A stretch of 18,215 nucleotides of DNA from Thermomucor indicae-seudaticae (Eukaryota > Mucoromycota > Mucoromycetes > Mucorales > Lichtheimiaceae): assembly GCA_000787465.1 (NCBI GenBank), contig JSYX01000190.1, positions 1 through 18,215 of the forward strand. Direction: 5' to 3'. Positions 9,008 to 18,215 of the stretch are shown one piece after another (position 1 is the first letter of the stretch; each line of letters opens with the position of its first letter). Made by a program: the position numbers and the translations under genes. The notes under the pieces are model-generated. The model searched no databases, was not told where the DNA came from, and worked only from the letters and a program-made list of their open reading frames with translations.

Positions 9008-10865
9008 CTATAAGACAAACGGCAGATCAACATCAATAGGGTGTGAACTACTCAGTTGAGGCCTTTGAGAATATTTGTCACGTAGAATATCACGCACGCT
9101 ATTAAGGAGTTCTTGATACGACTGATTGGGATTTTGTCTCAACGTAGCTTTAAAGAGAATAAGTAAGGAATTAAGCATATCCAGACTGTAAAATGACGTG
9201 CTATACTTACTGGTAAATGCATAGCTCATGGCACCTGTAGCTTTGCCTGCTTCTTGGGCGTCAGCGGAAGTCTGATCATCTTTACAGCTGAAAGCGCATT
9301 GGTTAATGCAAGTAACATATACATATATATACGCTCAAGACCGAAAGCCTTACCCTGAAAACATAATGACATCGGCAGGAGAGCTAAAATCTTGACGGTT
9401 CTGTTCTTCTACATTACGAGTCATCAAAAGGTCTTTCCCTAGTTCAATAAGGGACGACAAGGCACCGTCGCGGTCGCCTGCCACATATGCCAATCCGGCT
9501 GTCAAAAGGCCCTTTCCAGCTTCCTTGAACAGGTTTTGTTCCTTGATGGTGCCCTTCGTAGAGTAGACATAGGGCAGGTTAAGTACAGTACCCGAATGGC
9601 AACTGTCAAAGATGGCTGTCAGACGGCATCCGGCCGGTAACGGCTTGACCAACAATTCATGCAAATCCTAAATGCTATAATTTAGTTTGCTTGTCAGTTT
9701 TCCCATAATCAGCAAATATACTTGCATCATCAATAATTTGACCGGATTCACCCTCGTATTCCGCAAAATCTACTGGATAAATGGTCTCGTCATAGCCATC
9801 TGGTTCGTCACCAGAGGTATCCTTGACCTAATTCATCGAAACCAACAGAGCATGAGCAAAATGAAACGTGTCTTTTCAAGTACTAGCAAGATAACGTTAC
9901 CGAGCCCCCGTGACCGCTGTAATGGAAAAAGAAACTGTATCATGCAAACATTTTAGCTTTCACTTGACATAGATTAGCTCGGTTCCCAATCTTACGAGTC
10001 GTCTGGCTGAGCGTCGTGCACGAGCCATTGCATGGCAGCAATAATGTTTGCTCGTGTAGGGATCATCTTTGGATCTTGTTGATCATCCGTCAAGATCACC
10101 ATATCCTCCTGTATGCAGATGAGTTTTCCTTTTTCTTTCGGCTAGGATATGAATTGGAAAATACCTCTCGGAAACCGTACAAGCTCGTCAAGAAGTCCTT
10201 GATATTATGGACGTCATTGATACATCCACTTAATTCGTTCTCTGTCCCAAAGTAATTGATACCGATTAACAAGGCACGTTTTCTTCCTTGGCCTGGGTAT
10301 TAGAGAGATAGAGAGAGAGAGGGGGGGTGTCGTTTAGTCATTTTTCTAGCCAAAATGCCTTGTTTTCCATAATACAGACAGTTGGATAGCTTATAATCGA
10401 CTGGCTTATTAGCTACTGCTGGATTTACTTTTAGAAAGAATTGACGGTCATCCTCTTGTGCTTTTAGTCCGTCTTCCTCATCGTATTCATGCCGTCTTTG
10501 ACTTCCTGTCAAAAAGGAGGAATAAACAAACAAAGTTGTGTTTAGACGCGTGCCGTTAAGTCGTGTAACGAGCAAAACCGAAAAGGTGTTAATACCATAT
10601 GATGGATAAGTCGACTGTGGAACGGGTGGAGGCGGTGGGTATCCTTCGTAGTACTCGGTGTTAGTGGTGGTAGTAGTAGTAGTAGTAGCAGACTCATAAG
10701 AGTATTCCTTTTTGACGTTGTCAGTAATATTTCTTTGACTTTCTTTTAGTTTCCCCTGACCTCTGTTTCGATATATTGCTGCTCGTAACCCGAGTTCGAG
10801 TAAGACGGACGAGGTGTTCCGTATGGGTCTCCTGGGGGAGGGTATCCATAATAGCCATTGTCCAT
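9008..10865 (-). CDS. Type I metacaspase (cysteine peptidase family C14B)
   Basis: Ten exons: 10761-10865, 10596-10707, 10380-10505, 10165-10292, 9996-10108, 9901-9934, 9726-9827, 9354-9667, 9211-9287 and 9008-9147; product 416 residues. The prodomain (about 1-80) is rich in Tyr, Pro and Gly and has eight Thr in a row. The p20 region begins with [14 protein letters not shown]. The catalytic dyad is H203 in HYSGHGG and C263 in DSCHSG, with [14 protein letters not shown] between them. The C-terminal p10-like part holds [17 protein letters not shown]. Metacaspases cleave after Arg/Lys, usually need calcium, and in fungi act in stress response, protein quality control and cell death. Exon 7 ends in a GC donor. 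Start chosen at 10865 for its AAAATGG context; an in-frame ATG at 10931 would add 22 residues. Exon 1-2 splicing (53 nt, gtcagg donor, ttactgac branch site) is the least certain junction. Confidence 0.95.
9668..9725 (-). other. GC-AG intron in the metacaspase gene
   Basis: Between ...QIIDD and DLHELL the only junction that keeps frame starts GCAAGT and ends TTTAG, 58 nt long. The nearest GT (two bases further, in AAGTAT) would put the next exon out of frame and reach a stop. GCAAGT is the known strong form of the minor GC donor class. The family consensus GQIIDDELH supports the join. Confidence 0.85.
10663..10690. repeat. Trinucleotide repeat coding eight threonines
   Basis: A short GTA/GTG triplet array on the plus strand reads as ACT/ACC threonine codons in exon 2 of the metacaspase prodomain. 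It is a candidate for length variation between strains. Confidence 0.8.
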
Positions 10866-11391
10866 TTTGTACGTGTTTTTCTCGAGAAGAAAGAGGGCAG
10901 CAGAGGTTCTTTTTAGCTTGGCTAGTCCCATACGTTCGGAGACCGCATTCGTGCGACCACGGAATATCGTATTAGCCGTGGCTACCCAGGTACTGCAGGC
11001 AATAAGTCACGAAACGTCGAGGACATCCAGCAGTTTCTTCAGGTTGTTCCATTTGCAAGACGCGTTCTTGCGGTATCAGCTGTGCACTTGGTATAATCTC
11101 AAGGCTTACTTTAGCTGCATATACAATGGCTGCTGTACTTGTCGCACCACCCTTGGATCGCTTCTGCAATGACGACCACTTGTAGCCTTCGACGCGCGAT
11201 AGCTGCTTTGTAAGCCGTTTCCATCACTTGCAAGCCTACAACATTCCCAACCTGGATTTTTTCGTGTTCGGATCAAGGTATTCTATATTCAAGCCCGTCT
11301 CTCATGATGTTCGGACGGCATTTGAATTTTCCCTTTTCGTGCCAAGGGACCTGAGCCTTTCTTCTGTGTGCGTTCCTAGCTAATTGAAACA
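10866..11391. promoter_or_regulatory. Divergent upstream region of metacaspase and RER1
   Basis: The 526-nt interval lies between two start codons that point away from each other. It should contain both promoters. Several short frames are open in all directions, the longest on the minus strand at 10972-11169 (reading QKRSKGGATSTAAIVYAAK in its first part). None has an ATG start, a matching splice model or a family I recognise. No clear TATA box was found. A small extra minus-strand gene cannot be excluded. Confidence 0.4.
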
Positions 11392-12343
11392 ATGAATGAA
11401 CCTATTGGTGAGCCAAGTGAAGGTACTGCCGCCAACTTTCTTGCGCAAAAGACAGCTTTCGAAAGGGTAATTGTTGTCTTTCCTTTTTTTAATTGTGTTA
11501 CATATATTACGTGGCGGCGCGGAGTGGGCACGGACTGGGCGACGTGTAATCCAAATCGAAAACATTGCAGCAATATGTAGCGCATCGGTGCACGCAAACA
11601 CCAAGAACTCCTTATTCGACTGTTTCTGGGGAGAGGAACTGGTTACGTTCTACATCAAACGGCGGACTCATTGCTCTTTCTTTCTACGATTTAGCGATGG
11701 CAACGTTTGTTGGATGACGTGACGCCGTACACGCAATACAGATGGATCGGCACAGGTGTTTTGCTGTGTCTGTTTATGCTGCGCATATTGATGGCGCAGG
11801 GATGGTACATTGTCACGTAAGTGTGTGCAGAAAGATACACGCGCGTTTTCTCTTTCACTGTTTGTTCATGCAAGAAACCGTTTACAGATACGCTCTAGGA
11901 ATCTACCTGTTAAACCTGTTCCTGGCATTCTTGACGCCCAAGTTTGATCCATCATTGGAAATGGATACAAAAGAAAATGAGATGGAAGAAGGTCCATCTT
12001 TGCCAACGAAAGCGGATGAAGAGTTTAAACCATTTATTCGACGGCTACCCGAGTTCAAATTTTGGTAAGAGACCATGTTCTTTCTTTTGGCGCAAAGTGA
12101 CCTTGTTTGCTGAAATGTGCATATAACAGGTATTCTGCCACCAAGGCCACCGTTATTGCACTGTTTTGCAGCTTCTTTAGCATCTTCGATATCCCTGTCT
12201 TTTGGCCCATTCTGCTGGTCTATTTCTGCATTCTCTTTGCTATCACCATGAGAAGACAGATCAAGCACATGATCAAGTACAGATATATCCCATTTGACTT
12301 TGGCAAAAAGAATTACGCAGCCAGCAGCAGTCGAAGCAGATAA
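11392..12343 (+). CDS. RER1: RER1, Golgi-to-ER retrieval receptor
   Basis: Four exons, 11392-11466, 11695-11816, 11888-12064 and 12130-12343, give 195 residues, the normal length for the family. Family blocks are nearly intact: [20 protein letters not shown], then [27 protein letters not shown] (here [11 protein letters not shown]), [15 protein letters not shown] and [20 protein letters not shown]. Hydropathy shows four membrane segments. Rer1 sits in the cis-Golgi, recognises polar residues in transmembrane domains of escaped ER membrane proteins and returns them through COPI vesicles. Introns 2 and 3 are 71 and 65 nt; intron 1 is 228 nt, long for this window. The first exon (25 residues) is variable in the family, so the exon 1-2 join rests on frame and splice motifs. 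It converges with AUR1. Confidence 0.96.
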
Positions 12344-12780
12344 TTATTATCTATATCAGCTTAGAATAACAAGTGTAAATCTCTTTTTCATTACAAACTT
12401 GTCGTTTTGCTATAATGAGCGCTAATACCAAAAAAAAGTTTCAGAGCAAAAAAAAAGCTGGTGTTACACAAAATGAATGAGCCAGGTTCAACACTTTACA
12501 GAAGGCCCCTTATTTTCTGCAATTGACAAGTCAATAGGAGAAGCTTTTGAAGTCTAATGTCATTAAATTATGGTTTATTGGGGGGAATTATAAGAATAAG
12601 CAGTATTGGGATGATGATACAGAAATTAAAGAACAACAGGGCGTGTAGCGCGCAAACGGGCATGATATGCACAAGTCAAAGAAGAATGAGGAAAGTACAG
12701 AAATTACGTACGAATAGTATAAAGAGAGATTACAGAAAAATAGTCAGTAGTATAAGATGCAGGGAGCCAATCCCAGTTAT
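12344..12780. terminator. Shared 3' region of convergent RER1 and AUR1
   Basis: This A/T-rich 437-nt interval holds several A-runs (for example near 12430 and 12450) and must contain both 3'UTRs. A plus-strand frame at 12557-12784 has no family features and ends at the AUR1 stop. I see no gene in it. Confidence 0.5.
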
Positions 12781-14112
12781 TTAAGATTGCGCTTTGAGAT
12801 GAAGCGGAGGGAAATGCGAGAAGGAAACAGGTGAACGAGGTGTTATCGGCGACGCGGGCTCCGCTGGGGATGAAGATCCTGAGTAAGATAAGCCGATATT
12901 ACTTTCCTCCTCATCGTCATAATCGAACCGGCGTAAGCGAAGCGACAACTTGTCTTCTTGCACTACTACTTGGGGTTCCATCAGGACATAGACGTCTTGC
13001 TGATGGTCGCGGGCCAGTGAATAATCAACGACCGCTGTCGCGGCATGATCAACATCGTTATTCTTTCGGTAATTGAGACGGAATTCGATGCTGCGGACAA
13101 ACGCACGCCAGCTGAGGTCTTGGATGCCGAGATAATCCAGGCGTGTGCGGCAATCGGCGCGTACAGGGGGCAGGTGACGACGGGCCACAAAGTATGCAGA
13201 GAATGCATAGATAGATCCACCGACCAAGTCAATCAGGTAATGGTGGGTCAGATACATGGTAGACCACCACATCCACATTGTGTATGCAACCGCCAACGGC
13301 CAGGCTTTGGGCCACAAGTAAACCACAAATGCCATTTCAATCGTTGCCGAACCGGAGTGCAGAGAAGGAAACGCACCAAACACCAAGGGGGACGCGCCAA
13401 ATGACGAACTGTAGAGATTCAGACCCAGGATCTTGTCAATACGTGCCAAACCACCGGCTTCACCAGGAACATTGTAGTTGGCAGGAGCCGAGCCATAACT
13501 CATCTCGTACCCTGTTTGATGATTGAGTAAGGTAACGTCTCATGGTGTCACGGGGTGCAAGTTAAACTTACATGGTGACGCATTTGGAAAGCAGAGCTGA
13601 GTCAAAACACCGCATAAATTCATCCAGCCGAACGCCTGACCAAACACCGGCAGTGACCGAGGAGGACCAAAGATAAACAATGCAAGCGCAAAGATAAAGG
13701 GTAACGAAAAGTGAATCACGCCGTAGGGCAGCCACGCTAACACATCCAGAACCGGGTGCTGATGCTTGGAGATGATCTCACTCAGGTTGGCCCCGTAAAG
13801 AATCCGTTCCAGCGTCGGCAGAATGTTGACGAAAATGTGACCCGGTCTGTAGGCAGAAGGAATGAATTGGTTCGCATAGAACGTAACCAGCCAAGTGATG
13901 ATAGGCATCGCGGGTACAATGAACCGTCGAATGTATGGTATCATGGTCGCCGCAATCAAGAGCAAGGCTAACGCAGCACGAACGGCAAGAGGCGGCGAGC
14001 GAATAATGATAAAGTCCAATGACAGAATACAGCCCATGACGATGTACGACAATATCGTCCAATTCCATGATATCCGCTGATACCTCTTCTTTTCGTCCGT
14101 GTTGGCAGTCAT
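12781..14112 (-). CDS. AUR1: Inositol phosphorylceramide synthase, catalytic subunit
   Basis: Two exons, 13572-14112 and 12781-13511, separated by a 60-nt intron (gtaagt...aaacag), encode 423 residues. The start MTANTDEKKR is the first ATG of the frame. Several membrane helices are followed by the family block FPNASPWYEMSYG / ANYNVPGEAGGLARID. The PAP2-like catalytic motifs are FGAFPSLHSG (H232) and YLTHHYLIDL (H271, D275), matching the catalytic triad known from yeast Aur1 (H255, H294, D298). The enzyme moves phosphoinositol from phosphatidylinositol to ceramide in the Golgi and is the target of aureobasidin A. The last 110 or so residues form a polar, acidic, Ser/Pro-rich cytosolic tail (ITPRSPVSF) with possible phosphorylation sites. 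The fungus-specific enzyme is a main reason to call this DNA fungal. Confidence 0.97.
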
Positions 14113-14583
14113 TAATTATTAGTGAATTACAGTAGGTGTTGTGAAGAAGGAAAATAAAAAGCAAGGGAAGTGTACAAACCCTGGGTTTTGGGTGACCATA
14201 TATATATTTATATACACCTTCCCAAAGTATGGCAAAACGTTTTTGAGTTCGACAACAGAAACAAAAAATTTTCTGTGCGACAAGCTGCTCAGTCGGCCCG
14301 AGATTTTAACCCTGCAGAATTTTTATTCAGCAAACACGCGTGTCGGCACATGTTGTTACTCACAAGTCATTCAACACCCAACATACACACACAAGTCAAT
14401 GACAATTGAAATAAAGATGCTATATTCTTATTACAGATGCAATTACTGTGGTATGACGAACGCCAATGGCAAAAAAGAAGTTTCGGGCCCTCAAAACCGG
14501 TTACAATTCTGCCGTTCCGAATTCTTGCGCCGACTGGAAAGTTCAGAAAGAACGGGGCAAGGGAAAACTTTTGTTGAGTCAAC
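14113..14583. promoter_or_regulatory. AUR1 upstream region and LTV1 3' flank
   Basis: Both neighbours are on the minus strand, so this 471-nt gap holds the LTV1 3'UTR and the AUR1 promoter. An alternating TATATATATTTATATA stretch at about 14200-14215 lies roughly 90 nt upstream of the AUR1 start and could serve as a TATA element. Plus-strand frames here are antisense or chance. Confidence 0.45.
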
Positions 14584-16467
14584 TCAGGGCAGGTGCGTCG
14601 TTCGGCGATTTTCCCGCTGCTGTGAAAGTCTCTGCCGTTGTCGCGTCTCTTCGTTTTTGAATGCTTGCTTTGTATTCTTTTTCGCCTCTCGACGATTCTA
14701 ACGTAATTCACTCAATTAAACCTGCCCGCAAGTCATATTGCATAATTTACTTACTTTCTTTGCTTCCTTTACTGCTGCTTTCCGTGCTTTTTTCTCTTCC
14801 TTGCTTTCGCCTTTTGACCGCGCGGCACCTAAATTAACTCTCTCTTCTTCTGCCTCCTCGTCTTCTTCCTCGACTTGTTCCTCAATGCTTTCCTGCTTTG
14901 ACTTTGGCTTTTTCTGAACCTGAACCAGGACAGGCATACCGGTTTTCGGATCGATCATGACCTTCTTTCTCGGCGCACGATCCGAAATTAATTTCGGGTG
15001 ATTTTCTAGATTTGAATATGTAGATAACACCGATTCACAATCCCAAACTTCACGATCCTTGACAGGTCTCTCCCATATCTCCACTTCTTCCATTGTCTCC
15101 TTTTCACTCCGCTTAGTGCTAACTATTGACCACTTGTCGTCTTCTTCATTATCTGATAAGCGGGCATTAGCGAGCTGCTCTCGAATGGTATCTAATTGCT
15201 TTTCTGTGGTATCGCCTTCCAACTTTGGCATCATCTTTCGTCCAACAATCTCGTACTTTTCCAGGAAATCGTCCAAAATAGCGTCAAAATCATTGCGTTC
15301 TTCTAACGCATCCTCGTCATATTCGTCTTCGTCTTCGTCGTCGTCTCGCATGTATTCTTCCTCAATCTATCCAAAGCCCAACTAAATATAACACGCTCTG
15401 CAACCTCTCAATCTTCTCCGACATTTACCTTTTCGAACCGGTCATCCAATAGTGTTAACTGGGCATTGCGATGCATAGCAGACGAGGATACTGAAAAGGT
15501 AGATTGTTTTGTCCGTCGTTCAAACACGTCATCATCATCCTCTTCGTCAGAATCAAATCTTCGCTGTTGATTACGCTTAAAGCTACGATCCATGGGTTAC
15601 TTCTTCATGATCGCACCAGTGAGATACTGTTCGTCTTACTTTCTAAATGCTGCCTCCCAGTCGTAGGTACCGTCTTCACGAATTTCCTGATCATACTCTT
15701 GTTCTTGCTCTTCTTCAGGCACGTACGGGTCACCTTCAGCATCCAATTCTTCAAAGAAATCCTCATCCAAATCATTGTCGACATACTCTTCATCATCCAA
15801 GGCTTCCAGAACTTCACGAATACGAGGATCCATATCCGGCTGCAACCCTCCGTCAAGGCCAGACGATTGACCCATGACGCCTACCCGCATTTCCACTTGG
15901 GACGGCAATACATCCGCAGGCAGCTCGATCAACGTGCGTTTTTTACCGCCCTCCTCTTCTTCCTTAAACGTCAAATCTCCACCCTTTTTCTCCTTCTTTA
16001 TCGTCGGCGCTTCCAGAAACACGGCTTCTGTCGATTCACCAATGGTCCGTAAATGCTGTGTATAATCGTACTCGGCCACATCGTCAAAGAAAATGCCTTG
16101 CATGGCCGCTTGAGTCACTCGTCTGTTTTTCCCTTGTCTATAAGCCTATTACAGAAACAAGGCCATATTTCCTCATGAACCGCACCTATCAATTTCATCG
16201 GCATCGAGTTCGACCGGCTTCTTCTTGATCGCCCGTAGTTCCTCCGGTGTTTTGTGCTAAAAGAATAAAGGGGACACGTCAGCAATCGACAAAACAGGGT
16301 CAAAGTTGAAGATCTCTTTTTCATACTTTTTGGAGGTTGGACGGAATAACTTCTTTCAGCACACGTTGCGATGCCTCAGGATCGTTAATTAAGGGATCCC
16401 GTTGAGACCGATGAACGACATGATAATGCTTTGCGGTCTTTCGATCAATAAACGCTTTCTTTGGCAT
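14584..16467 (-). CDS. LTV1: LTV1, 40S ribosome biogenesis/export factor
   Basis: Six exons: 16327-16467, 16186-16256, 15640-16137, 15429-15582, 14755-15366 and 14584-14697; product 529 residues, somewhat longer than yeast Ltv1 (463). The N-terminus MPKKAFIDRKTAKHYHVVHR plus SQRDPLINDP is the family hallmark. GIFFDDVAEYDYTQHL and later LLDDRFEKIEEEY and FDAILDDFLEKYE are further conserved blocks. The end is basic and helical (REAKKNTKQAFKNEETRQRQ), as in homologues. Acidic Asp/Glu stretches fill the middle. Ltv1 binds pre-40S particles with Enp1 and Rps3 and must be phosphorylated and released for beak maturation. All introns are GT-AG, 48-70 nt, and all phases agree. An ATG further upstream in frame (16569) is ignored because the family starts at MPKK. 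Confidence 0.95.
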
Positions 16468-17306
16468 GTCGAAGGAATGCAGCAAAAGGGGAAAAGAAAG
16501 TAGAGCGAAATACTGCTTAGACTGTGTGGCTTGTCCAGTCTTCAAAAAATGAGACGGGCAATTTTGCATGAAGCAGTCTTCGCCCGTAGTAGAATGATTC
16601 CATAGCCGAATTCTTCACTAACACTGAGAGAAATGTATGCCTTTGCAATTCTCAGCCGGTACACGCTTATCAGTTACTAGGATCACCTTTGTTACTGTAT
16701 GGCGAGCAGGTTACACGAGTCATGCATTTAAGCAGTGGAACAAAAGCAGGTCTTATTGGACATCTGTTCTTTATAGATCCAACCATCGGGCATAGGATGA
16801 TGAAGTAGCATATGGCATTATCAACATTCTCAAAGGGCAAGTCATTTACGCAAGCCTGAGGTCATTCATGTCTTTGGCTATTTCAGTGCTGCCTACGCTA
16901 CATCATGTAAAAGGGCCGATGGGTATCAATGCAGATATCAAATCCTATAAGCTATGCACGCTAATGCTTTTTATCATGCTGTGAGCCATCACTGCTACTC
17001 CAAGTGATTTCATCTTCAGGCAAATGACGCGTCTTGGACGTCTGCCGAGTCACAGGCCTCGCAGAGAACAGTCCTTTTGATCTTCTTCTGCGGCTTCGGC
17101 TTAAAAAAGGCGTTTCTATCGGAGCTAACGATGTCGGCAAAGACGTCGCTCTTGTATCAGTTCTACTAGAGGATGATGATGATGCAGTTATCTACAATAT
17201 ACGGGGTTGTCAAGAAATGCATGAAAGGCGGTGATAAAGAGAAAGTGGAGCGCACAGCGCGAAAGAGAAGAATTGCGTGGACAAATCAACAAGCTAAGAA
17301 TAGTAC
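16468..17306. other. Interval with no resolved gene between LTV1 and the 17.5-kb gene
   Basis: The first part should hold the LTV1 promoter. On the minus strand at about 16996-17170 two overlapping frames are open. One reads KSDVFADIVSSDRNAFFKPK and goes on to LCEACDSADVQDASFA. The other reads as a Ser/Arg-rich segment ending LPEDEITWSSSDGSQHDKKH. Either could be the 3' end of the gene to the right, but I found no splice path with matching phase. Elsewhere nothing stands out. Confidence 0.35.
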
Positions 17307-17824
17307 CATCTGCCGGCTTTCTGGATGGTGCACTTGTGCTTGCGGGCAAGACAGTATTAGCCCTCAGCCCCCCCTTTACCTGCACGCTATATTACGTACG
17401 ATCCTGATCTTCTGAATCCGATAAAACAATCACATTTCTAGATTTTCCCTTAGCTTTGGCGGTTCAATTTACACTCTCTTTGCATGATTTACCTGTCTTG
17501 GTCGTTTTTGACTTCATCCTGAGAGAGCTCTTGGTCGTCAAAATAAAGCTCGTGATTAAAACTACTAGACCCTTCTTCACTAAGAGGTACCGAGTAAGGA
17601 AGTGTCGGCGCGTGTGCTTGTTGCTCTTCGTCCGGCAAAGGAAGCGTTCCTTCGTCTGTTGTTTCCTGCGAATCAGGCTCGCCATGCACCACCACGGCCG
17701 AATCACGCCAAGGGGAGGTTTCGAACGGGCCTTTCAATATTGCAGTGAAAAGGCAAGGTGTATATCCTTGATGCATGCGATCGCGCACATCAAGTATACG
17801 CTTGCGCGATTCCAGATCCATCAA
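17307..17824 (-). CDS. Uncharacterised acidic protein with SUMO-interacting-like motif, 3' end unresolved
   Basis: Exon 1 (17493-17824) begins MMDLESRKRILDVRDRMHQG and encodes 110 residues rich in Glu, Asp, Ser and Pro. A 55-nt intron (gtaaat...tctag) joins it in phase 2 to exon 2 (17396-17437), which encodes VIVLSDSEDQD: a hydrophobic core followed by acidic residues, the standard form of a SUMO-interacting motif. The frame then either ends at TAA just after the exon (about 125 residues), or continues through a 57-nt intron with a good branch site (gctaatac) to a 32-nt exon (17307-17338, TSAPSRKPAD). Beyond that I cannot place the end. I do not recognise the family; a nuclear, SUMO-linked protein is only suggested by the motif. 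Confidence 0.5.
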
Positions 17825-18215
17825 GTGTGCAGTAAAGGAGCTTCTTCCGCAACAGCGGAACGAAAAAAGATATTGAAGTCTGTCTGTCTGTCAATGCGAA
17901 ACACAGCCTATTGTTACTGATAAAGAGACGCAACCGTCATCTTGTCAAGTGAAAACTTCAATGTTGAATATTATTATTGAGGATCGCGATATGACGACAT
18001 TGATGCACGGGATGAAACATCGCCAGGAGTTTATGCAGTCGCACCTTTATTGTGTAAAGAAACAGTAAGATTCATAAAACTCAGGAAACCAAATGAGACG
18101 AATCAAAGTTATAGCCAGAATTTGTTTGAAGCCAATTGTAAAATAACATTAGTCACAAGTTTTAACAGGTAAAAAATTCATGCATGCACCCCCAAAGGTA
18201 TTCACCGCTATTCAG
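17825..18215. other. Right-edge interval, no firm gene
   Basis: Presumed upstream region of the minus-strand gene to its left. It contains a (GTCT)4-like tract at about 17878-17893. A short plus-strand frame at about 17961-18068 starts ATGTTGAAT and ends TAA (35 residues, including EDRDMTTLMHGMKHRQEFMQ). It is too short to call without support, and the window ends before any further exon. Confidence 0.35.

Noticed and set aside
10293..10379. GA-rich tract (gagaga...ggggggg) as a microsatellite of interest
   Set aside because: On the coding strand it is the polypyrimidine tract before the 3' splice site of a metacaspase intron, an ordinary function.
12557..12784. Plus-strand frame of 75 residues
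   Set aside because: It sits in the shared 3' region of RER1 and AUR1, is low in complexity and matches no family.
14141..14701. Plus-strand frame of 186 residues
   Set aside because: It spans the AUR1 upstream region and the antisense of the last LTV1 exon, with no family features.
15504..16052. Plus-strand frame of 182 residues
   Set aside because: It runs antisense to LTV1 exons, whose minus-strand product is clearly conserved; its hydrophobic composition mirrors acidic codons on the other strand.
1..18215. tRNA, rRNA, CRISPR array, telomeric repeat or bacterial-type operon
   Set aside because: I scanned by eye for a tRNA B-box (GGTTCGANNCC), regularly spaced direct repeats and TTAGGG arrays and found none; gene structure is eukaryotic throughout.

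Overview
The window reads as nuclear DNA of a filamentous fungus, probably an early-diverging (Mucoromycota-like) lineage; that placement is inference. The fungal signature is an inositol-phosphorylceramide synthase (AUR1), a type I metacaspase with a Pro/Tyr-rich prodomain, and fungal-type RER1 and LTV1. Genes carry many short GT-AG introns, about 46-90 nt in the models below. A KDM3-class JmjC protein and a DUF247-like membrane protein fit a basal fungus better than a yeast. I saw no bacterial operon structure, CRISPR array, rRNA or tRNA gene.

Layout. Positions 1-1060 hold broken, protein-like reading frames that look like a decayed gene. A single-exon gene on the minus strand (1065-2330) encodes a DUF247-like protein with a C-terminal membrane anchor. 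It is divergent from a small weakly supported plus-strand gene (2724-3141). That gene converges on an eight-exon minus-strand class A J-protein gene (3269-5162), which contains a 15-nt micro-exon. About 1.1 kb without a firm gene follows, with possible transposon debris and one orphan minus-strand exon (6290-6425). The JmjC/KDM3-like demethylase gene (plus, 6758-8692) then converges on a ten-exon metacaspase gene (minus, 9008-10865). The metacaspase gene shares a 526-nt upstream region with RER1 (plus, 11392-12343). RER1 converges on AUR1 (minus, 12781-14112), followed by LTV1 (minus, 14584-16467). A poorly resolved minus-strand gene with a SUMO-interacting-like motif lies near 17.3-17.8 kb.

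How the genes relate. This is an ordinary eukaryotic gene neighbourhood, not an operon or a dedicated system. RER1 and AUR1 both act in the early secretory pathway/Golgi, and the J-protein and metacaspase both belong to protein quality control and stress, but nothing shows co-regulation. Exon coordinates come from reading frame, splice-site motifs and family conservation. For the six recognised multi-exon genes (J-protein, demethylase, metacaspase, RER1, AUR1, LTV1) every junction keeps frame and the exon sums divide by three.
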